Shown: positions 5,180 to 10,444 of the stretch, piece after piece
How positions within the stretch are numbered: position 1 is the first letter of the stretch
How the letters are laid out: each line of letters starts with the position of its first letter
Origin: SXOA01 sp051004015
GTDB lineage: Bacteria; Planctomycetota; Planctomycetia; Pirellulales; Pirellulaceae
DNA length: 10,444 nucleotides
Assembly: GCA_051004015.1 (NCBI GenBank)
Contig: JBPCKT010000023.1
Coordinates: forward strand, 1-10,444
Direction: 5' to 3'
Translations under genes and position numbers: made by a program
The notes under the pieces: generated by a model
Databases searched by the model: none
What the model saw: the letters and a program-made list of their open reading frames with translations, nothing else
Told to the model about the DNA's origin: nothing

Positions 5180-8122
5180 TTAACGTATCCGCAGTCCCTT
5201 CGGCAGCGACTCGCCAAAGACGCGAGACTGTTCCTGCTCATCAAGTTGGCCGCCGGAGCGGACGAGCTCCATGGCATGCGGCGGAGCAGTGGCCCGGTCC
5301 AGCCACGCCAGAACTCTGTCCCGCAGAGACTCCGGCAGATCCCGGTAGCGGTCGTGTGTTCGGCGGGCGATTTGAACAAGGGCGAATAGGGTTGTCGCGT
5401 CACTTTCGCAGGCATCCAGAATCCTTTCCGCCCATAGACCCGCTTCGCGCGGCGCAACGATCGTGTTGAGCGGACCATAGACGGGGACTCTCGCGCCGAT
5501 GCGGCCAAGTCCCCAGGCCAGCGCGGGCCGCAGTTGTTCCAGCTTGCGTTTGGGAAGCAAGTCGATGAGCAGGTTGCCCAACTCAATCTTGGTTTCGCCG
5601 GAAAGAAGTTCCAGCGAGCCCAGCAAGCGCAAGACTTCCAGGCCTTCGTGCGGGCTGAAGGTCGGGTCGCTCCCTTTGCCGGTCATTTGCTTCTTATGAA
5701 GAGTCCGCACCGCGGAAAGGAGAGGTTCGGCGATGGCCCGCTGCTGGCCGGAGGAGCAGCCGCCGGCGATGCGCCGCCAGAGGATCAGCGATTCCGTGCG
5801 GCTGGTGGGCGCTGCGTGGGCCAGCTTGCCTTGGACCGTCCGCCAGGTTTCGGCCACGCGCCAGTCATCCACGGCCAAGCCGTAACCTGGTCGAAGGGCA
5901 TACCCCAGCAGGTTCAGCCAGCGGGCCTCATGAATCGAACTCTTGCGGCGGCCCGGCTCGAGTTCGAGGAGCGACTCCCAAATCCGCCGCAGTAGCGACG
6001 TGGGCCAGTCGTTCCGCTCCATGCCGATGGCTATCGTCAGCCTGTTGATGAGCGCCTCGGGCGATTGGGTCGGGTCCTTTCCGAATGTCGCTTCCAGTAC
6101 ACTCTGGCAGGCTTGCCATGCGGACTCGTCGATAAATCCTTCCGCCTCCGCGGCGGACTCATGAGCTTCAACATCCGTCTGCGTCGTGCTGCGGACATCG
6201 AACTGCAGCCGCCAGGTGCGGGGGACAAAGGGGTCGGGAGGGGTTTTCGCGGCTTTGGATTCGCCCATGACCCCCAACTCATGACGGCGAAAACTCTTCC
6301 CGACCCCCTCCACTTCGCTGCACCACAGATCCAGCGTCCCAATCTCCGTCAACCGAGCATGCAGTTCCACGGGCACGGTCCCCAGCTCGCTCCTGCGGCG
6401 CGTCTTGAGCGCGGTGCGAATGGGTGGCAGAGCGGTCATCTGTTCGGAATCGATGGAAAACAGCTCCCCGGGCCGGTCCGCCAGGCGCGTGCTGGAGACG
6501 TACAGTGGAAACTCAGCCGGCTCGGAGACGAGCAGGTCGAAATGCCGGTTGGGGAGCGTAATGTCTTGCCCGGGCTCGGCATTGCCGGGAACAAGACAAA
6601 TTGCTTGTGATGTTCCACTGGCATCGGTCGCATCGAGTCCCAGGTAATAGGTGCGGGCCAGTCCAGCCGCGATCCTCACTCCTTCGCCTCGGCGGACCAT
6701 GCCGTAATAGGCCGCTCCGCGCGCGACCGCCAGATCAAGGCGGTCGTTGACGAGGACGAGAGGTTGCCAGGGTTTGTCCGGCGTTGCAAACCACTCGTTC
6801 AGGCTATCGATGAGCCGTTCCTTGAGCAGACGTGATTCAAAGACGCCGCCATTGAAGAGCAGGACATCGGGCCGTGCGGGATCATGTGCTGATTTGGCTT
6901 CCTCTTCTTCCATCGCCACATGCCGATGTGCAGACAGAAAGGCGGCCAGAAACTTGGTGATTGCCGGGTCGCTGGCATACGGCAGCCCGAACTCTTGAAA
7001 GCCGCTGCGGCGAGGTGCGGGCTTGTCGTCCAGCGCCACCCATGGCATGAATCCATCCACGAGCACGCCGCGAACTTCCTCGCGGGTCAGCGGCACACTC
7101 AAGCTGCTTCCGATGAGCTTCGAGCCCGAGCCGGGAAGCGTGATGGTGGCTTGCTCTCGGCCATTGTCGCCGAGCAGCTCTTCCTTTGTCTGCCGGCTGG
7201 CGCGGACGAGCAGATCCCATTGGCGGGGCTCGAGCTTGCCGCCGCTGGTCAACTTCTGTTCGACGTGTTGGGCCAGGGCCAGGTCAAAGTTGTCTCCCCC
7301 CAGAATCAAATGGTCGCCAACGGCGACTCGGTGAAACTGAACCTTCCCCCCCTCGCCGCGTCGGACGCGAATCAGTGTGAAGTCGGTGGTGCCACCGCCG
7401 ATGTCGCAGACGAGGATTTTCTGCCCGGGCGATACGAGCTGTTCCCAATTCTCCGCATGTTTGTAAATCCACGCGTAAAACGCCGCCTGCGGCTCTTCGA
7501 TCAAAACCACGCGCGGCAGGCCAGCCTTCGCGGCAGCTTCCACGGTGAGCTCCCGCGCTACTTCGTCGAACGAAGCCGGCAGAGTGAGGACGATGTCCTG
7601 ACTTTCGAGCGGCTCTTTGGGATGCTGAAAGTCCCAGGCATCACGGATGTGCCCTAAATAACGCGAGCTGGCTTCCACCGGCGAGAGCTTTTCCACATCG
7701 GCAGCGGCGTGCCAGGGAAGGATATCACTGGTGCGGTTCACGCCGCTATGGCAGAGCCAGGACTTGGCCGACGAGACCATCCGCCCCGATACCTGTCCCC
7801 CAAAATCCCGCGCATAAAAACCGACCGTATACGTGGGGTAGGCTTCCAGCCTGCCCCTTTCGCGTGTTGCCGCAGTGCTCCTCCACGGCATTTTCGTACC
7901 TCCAGCCGCGATTTCTTCCGCCGCCGGCTGGTAGTGAAACGACGGCAGGGTATCGCGGCTCTCCACCTGGCCCGGAGCAACCAGTTGCGGAAGGGAAAGC
8001 ACCCGCACCCGCCACGGTTTCTCCGAGGTATCGACGTAGCAGACCGCGCTGTTCGTCGTCCCCAGGTCAATGCCGACGACGTAGCGGCTGGGGAGTTCGT
8101 CGAGGAGGGGATCGGTGGCCAC
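5180..8122 (-). CDS. Hsp70 family protein with C-terminal DUF3731-type region (980 aa)
   Basis: A large DnaK-related ATPase. The nucleotide-binding domain shows phosphate-1 loop GIDLGTTNS (17-25), IEEPQAAFYAW (208-218), phosphate-2 loop CDIGGGTTDF (239-248), GGDNFD (275-280) and adenosine-side LFNGGVF (422-428) with AVARGAAYYG (465-474). K120 in VSSAKSWLCH probably corresponds to the catalytic lysine of Hsc70. A beta-rich segment follows (about 500-645, ending TEIGTLDLWC then WRLQFDV). After it comes an alpha-helical tail of more than 300 residues (about 660-960) that I assign to DUF3731 from memory of the family architecture. Ordinary DnaK is about 640 residues. The start is GTG at 8120-8122. 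AAGGAAG lies about 15 bp upstream, inside the end of the preceding Hsp70 gene, and the gap between them is 8 bp. It is the third gene of the DUF2760-Hsp70-Hsp70 operon. Clients and co-chaperones are unknown. Confidence 0.93.
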   Translation of the reverse strand: MATDPLLDELPSRYVVGIDLGTTNSAVCYVDTSEKPWRVRVLSLPQLVAPGQVESRDTLPSFHYQPAAEEIAAGGTKMPWRSTAATRERGRLEAYPTYTVGFYARDFGGQVSGRMVSSAKSWLCHSGVNRTSDILPWHAAADVEKLSPVEASSRYLGHIRDAWDFQHPKEPLESQDIVLTLPASFDEVARELTVEAAAKAGLPRVVLIEEPQAAFYAWIYKHAENWEQLVSPGQKILVCDIGGGTTDFTLIRVRRGEGGKVQFHRVAVGDHLILGGDNFDLALAQHVEQKLTSGGKLEPRQWDLLVRASRQTKEELLGDNGREQATITLPGSGSKLIGSSLSVPLTREEVRGVLVDGFMPWVALDDKPAPRRSGFQEFGLPYASDPAITKFLAAFLSAHRHVAMEEEEAKSAHDPARPDVLLFNGGVFESRLLKERLIDSLNEWFATPDKPWQPLVLVNDRLDLAVARGAAYYGMVRRGEGVRIAAGLARTYYLGLDATDASGTSQAICLVPGNAEPGQDITLPNRHFDLLVSEPAEFPLYVSSTRLADRPGELFSIDSEQMTALPPIRTALKTRRRSELGTVPVELHARLTEIGTLDLWCSEVEGVGKSFRRHELGVMGESKAAKTPPDPFVPRTWRLQFDVRSTTQTDVEAHESAAEAEGFIDESAWQACQSVLEATFGKDPTQSPEALINRLTIAIGMERNDWPTSLLRRIWESLLELEPGRRKSSIHEARWLNLLGYALRPGYGLAVDDWRVAETWRTVQGKLAHAAPTSRTESLILWRRIAGGCSSGQQRAIAEPLLSAVRTLHKKQMTGKGSDPTFSPHEGLEVLRLLGSLELLSGETKIELGNLLIDLLPKRKLEQLRPALAWGLGRIGARVPVYGPLNTIVAPREAGLWAERILDACESDATTLFALVQIARRTHDRYRDLPESLRDRVLAWLDRATAPPHAMELVRSGGQLDEQEQSRVFGESLPKGLRIR

Positions 8123-8130
8123 GGCGAGCG

Positions 8131-9909
8131 CTATTCTTCCTTCCGCACACTAAACTCGAGCTTCCACCGCTGATCACTCTTCGTGCCGCAGCACCACAGC
8201 TCAAAGACGCCCAGCTCGGTAATGCGGGACTGAAAGCGGACCGGCACAGAGTCGCTGTCCAGAGTTTCGTCGGCCGGCAACGTGGCCTCGAGCGAATCGG
8301 TCTCCCCCAATTCTTCCTCCGTCCAGGATCCCAGCAAATCGCCCGGTTGGTCCTGTTTGCGCGTGGCGGAGCTAAAGAAACGGAAAGTCGCCGGCTCCCC
8401 TACGACCAGGCCGAACTCGCCGGAAGGGACATCGATGCTGGTTCCTTCTTCCATCCCGTGAGGTACGACGCACAGCGCCCGTAGCGGCCGAGGAGCGCCG
8501 GGGATGGCGAGGCCGGACGTCTCAATGCCGACGTAGTAGGACCGCGGCGCGCCGCCTCGAATCCGCACGCCACCATGCTCCTTCGCCCAGCCGTAGTAGG
8601 CTGCTCCACGTGCTACGGCGTGATTAAGATCATGCTCCCCCTGCAGGATTTTCGGCGGAGCATCCGGCGACCAGGACGACAGCACATCCATCAGCCGCTG
8701 GCGAAAGGGCTCGGCTTTGAAAACGCCGCCGTTAAAGAGGACGTCGGTCGGTTGGACCGCGCGGCCTTCGCCATGCGCGGAGAGAAATGCCGCTAGGTGC
8801 CGCGTGATCCCGGTATCGGACTCAAACGGCAGCCCAATTTCCTGAAAGCCGGACTGCCGGCTGCGGGCGGGGCGATCGGTCACGGCGGCAGTGGGGAAGA
8901 AGCCTTCTAGGAGCAGTTCCGAGGCGTGCTTCCGGTCAACGTCGATGGTCACGGTCCCGCCGATGAGTTTGCTTCCCCGGCCGAGGACGCTGAGAGGATG
9001 CTTTTTCGGGCCACCCTCGGCCAACAGCGCTTCCTTCGCCGTACGGCAGGAGTGCCAAAGCGAAACCGACTGCCAGGGATCGAGCTTGACCCCCTTTTCG
9101 CTGAATTTGCCCGCCATGAAATGGGCGAGCGCGAGGTCCATGTTGTCTCCGCCCACCAGCAGATGATCGCCCACCGCAATCCGCCGCAGCATCAGCTCGC
9201 CGTTCTCTTCCGCCACGCCCACCAGCGTTAAGTCCGTCGTTCCCCCTCCGACATCGCAAACCAGCAGCGTATCGCCCACTTTCAGGGCCTTCCGCCATTT
9301 GTCCCCCATCACCGTCAGCCACGAATAGACAGCCGCCTGCGGCTCTTCGAGAAGGACCAGATCCGCCGGCAGACCTGATGCCAGGGCCGCTTCGCGAGTC
9401 AGCTCGCGGGCGGCAGCGTCGAAGGAAGCGGGGACGGTGAGGACGACGTGTTGCTCGGCGAAAGGAGCTTGGGGATGAGCATGCTCCCAGGCGGCAATCA
9501 GGTGTTCGAGATACCGCCGCGATGCAGTGACCGGAGAAATCTTGGGGACATCCGCCGGCGCTCCCCAGGGAAGAATCGGCTGATGGCGATCGACGCGGCT
9601 GTGGCAGAGCCAGCTTTTGGCGGCGCTCACGCTTCGCTGCGGCGCTTCGGCACTCATTCGGCGGGCAATCTCGCCGACCGCAATGGAGTTACCGTTGCGC
9701 CACGGCAGGTCATACGCTCCGCTTTTGCCTTCCTGTTCCGGCGGCAGATAAATGAATGACGGAAGGCTTGTTCGCCCCTCCACCACGCCCGGTGCAACCA
9801 GTTGTGGAATCGGCAGAATCTGGACTTCCGGTTTGTCGGCAGCGAGCGGCGCGTACGCCAGGACACTGTTAGTGGTGCCGAGGTCGATGCCGATGACGAA
9901 GGAGGGCAT
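8131..9909 (-). CDS. Hsp70 family protein, short paralogue (592 aa)
   Basis: A second DnaK-related ATPase, clearly paralogous to its downstream neighbour. Matching motifs are GIDLGTTNS (7-15), VSAAKSWLCH (94-103), LLEEPQAAVYSW (186-197), CDVGGGTTDL (218-227), GGDNMD (253-258), LFNGGVF (391-397) and AVARGAAYYGW. It ends with FELWCC then WKLEFSVRKEE, exactly where the longer protein passes into its DUF3731-type tail, so this copy lacks that tail. The DnaK-type helical lid and acidic EEVD-like end are also absent. The ATG (9907-9909) has no Shine-Dalgarno sequence: the 25-bp gap from the DUF2760 stop is filled with CTGACTC-type heptad repeats. The tandem pair probably arose by an old duplication, since the two differ throughout outside the ATPase motifs. 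Confidence 0.93.
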   Translation of the reverse strand: MPSFVIGIDLGTTNSVLAYAPLAADKPEVQILPIPQLVAPGVVEGRTSLPSFIYLPPEQEGKSGAYDLPWRNGNSIAVGEIARRMSAEAPQRSVSAAKSWLCHSRVDRHQPILPWGAPADVPKISPVTASRRYLEHLIAAWEHAHPQAPFAEQHVVLTVPASFDAAARELTREAALASGLPADLVLLEEPQAAVYSWLTVMGDKWRKALKVGDTLLVCDVGGGTTDLTLVGVAEENGELMLRRIAVGDHLLVGGDNMDLALAHFMAGKFSEKGVKLDPWQSVSLWHSCRTAKEALLAEGGPKKHPLSVLGRGSKLIGGTVTIDVDRKHASELLLEGFFPTAAVTDRPARSRQSGFQEIGLPFESDTGITRHLAAFLSAHGEGRAVQPTDVLFNGGVFKAEPFRQRLMDVLSSWSPDAPPKILQGEHDLNHAVARGAAYYGWAKEHGGVRIRGGAPRSYYVGIETSGLAIPGAPRPLRALCVVPHGMEEGTSIDVPSGEFGLVVGEPATFRFFSSATRKQDQPGDLLGSWTEEELGETDSLEATLPADETLDSDSVPVRFQSRITELGVFELWCCGTKSDQRWKLEFSVRKEE

Positions 9910-9910
9910 G

Positions 9911-9938
9911 GAGTCAGGAGTCAGGAGACAGGGGTCAG
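9911..9938 (+). repeat. Heptad tandem repeat, GAGTCAG type
   Basis: Four 7-bp units: GAGTCAG, GAGTCAG, GAGACAG, GGGTCAG. They fill the spacer between the DUF2760 gene and the short Hsp70 gene. The last unit includes the DUF2760 stop codon (9935-9937, read on the minus strand). Like the tracts at 201-228 and 599-619, most units end in TCAG. The tract occupies the place of a ribosome binding site for the Hsp70 gene. Confidence 0.8.
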
Positions 9939-10444
9939 GAAGAAATTTCTACTTCAGCAGGCGCGATGATGCTGGCGGAGGCTTTGTTACCGGTCCAAGT
10001 GGGGAGGTTGACGGTGGTTGCTTCCCAGCCCGCGTGGGCAAGTTTGCCCTTGTAGGGTGCATTGCCGCTGACATTGCCCGAGAGCTTGTAACGGCCAGGG
10101 TCATAGCCGGTCGGAACCTGGACCTGGTCTCCTTCGTTCTCGTGAAGCACGGGCTTGAGGGCGAAGAATCTTGACAGGACCGCTGCGCTGTCTCCCAAAA
10201 CTCCCCGGGCCGCTGCCCCAATCTGCTCATCGGTGAACTGCGTGAGGGGCTGCTGAACGAGGTCGACCAGGCGAGCTTCTCGTTGCAGCGCGGCGAGCAG
10301 TGTAATGGCGTCATTCCTGAATGGCATCAAGTTAAGCGCAACTCCTTTAGGCGCAGTCCTGAAGCAGTGCTGCGATAGCACGCTGTCAGGGATTTGGCTT
10401 TGCAAAACTGCCGCGTTTTGTCCGACAGCATTTGTCGATTGCAT
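9935..10444 (-). CDS. DUF2760 domain protein, 5' end at or beyond window edge
   Basis: The reading frame gives 169 residues from an ATG that coincides with the window edge (10442-10444) and is still open there. Residues about 44-168 match what I know of the DUF2760 family: DAITLLAALQREARLVDLVQQ, TDEQIGAAARGVL, PTGYDPGRYKLSGNV, GWEATTVNLPTW and the near-terminal IIAPAEVEI. The function is unknown; the family is often found beside Hsp70 genes, as here. Residues 1-42 lie wholly inside the 127-bp repeat and look unlike DUF2760 N-termini, which as I recall carry a hydrophobic segment and then a Pro/Ala linker. The recognisable domain starts within a codon or two of the repeat boundary. The gene may therefore be truncated by an inserted element whose end happens to be in frame, or simply cut by the contig end. 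It is the first visible gene of the Hsp70 operon. Confidence 0.8.
   Translation of the reverse strand: MQSTNAVGQNAAVLQSQIPDSVLSQHCFRTAPKGVALNLMPFRNDAITLLAALQREARLVDLVQQPLTQFTDEQIGAAARGVLGDSAAVLSRFFALKPVLHENEGDQVQVPTGYDPGRYKLSGNVSGNAPYKGKLAHAGWEATTVNLPTWTGNKASASIIAPAEVEISS
10318..10444 (-). repeat. Right copy of 127-bp terminal inverted repeat
   Basis: This is the exact reverse complement of bases 1-127. Identity ends at 10317. It covers the first 42 codons and the first base of codon 43 of the DUF2760 reading frame. In both copies the conserved inner end reads TTGATGCCATTC-A going inward, and then the flanks differ completely. That is the pattern expected at the end of a multi-copy element, or at the branching node of an assembly graph. 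Confidence 0.93.

Noticed and set aside
6920..7657. 245-codon plus-strand frame, and other long plus-strand frames between 5534 and 9759
   Set aside because: They are all antisense to the two Hsp70 genes, whose ATPase motifs are unambiguous. They are by-products of high G+C codon usage.

Overview
This looks like a whole bacterial contig of high G+C content, most likely from Planctomycetota or a close relative. That placement is an inference. It rests on the Tat-exported xylose-isomerase-like TIM-barrel protein, the scarcity of clear Shine-Dalgarno sites, the short-repeat-rich intergenic DNA, the soluble FHIPEP (FlhA C-terminal-like) protein with no flagellar genes nearby, and the DUF2760/Hsp70/Hsp70-DUF3731 cluster. 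No rRNA, tRNA or CRISPR array is visible. There is no transposase gene, although both ends of the window carry the same sequence in inverted orientation.

Layout: bases 1-127 are the exact reverse complement of 10318-10444. Bases 163-637 hold no credible gene but are dense in short repeats: TCAG-ending heptads at both sides, a small hairpin, and six TGAATCA/TGATTCA sites in 131 bp. Next comes pstB on the minus strand (638-1582), the ATPase of the phosphate ABC transporter, without its usual pst/phoU neighbours. A 220-bp divergent intergenic region separates it from a Tat-signalled sugar isomerase/epimerase-like gene (1803-2726, plus). An inverted, minisatellite-like 11-bp repeat element (2739-2858) lies before a plus-strand pair: a soluble FHIPEP protein with an Sm-like N-terminal region (2906-4447) and a class I SAM methyltransferase (4457-5179). 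The methyltransferase stop codon abuts the stop codon of a convergent minus-strand operon. Read in its own direction that operon is DUF2760 protein (10444-9935, open at the window edge), Hsp70 of 592 aa (9909-8131), and Hsp70 of 980 aa with a C-terminal DUF3731-type region (8122-5180).

The two points of most interest are these. First, the FlhA cytoplasmic domain is divorced from its membrane export gate, fused to an Sm-like barrel, and paired with a methyltransferase. Second, two diverged Hsp70s are co-transcribed with a DUF2760 protein, and no J-protein or GrpE gene is in view. The second grouping is one I recall from other bacterial genomes, but I know of no described function. The DUF2760 gene becomes recognisable exactly at the edge of the terminal repeat. 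Its 5' end may therefore have been replaced by a repeated (possibly mobile) element, or cut by assembly at that repeat.
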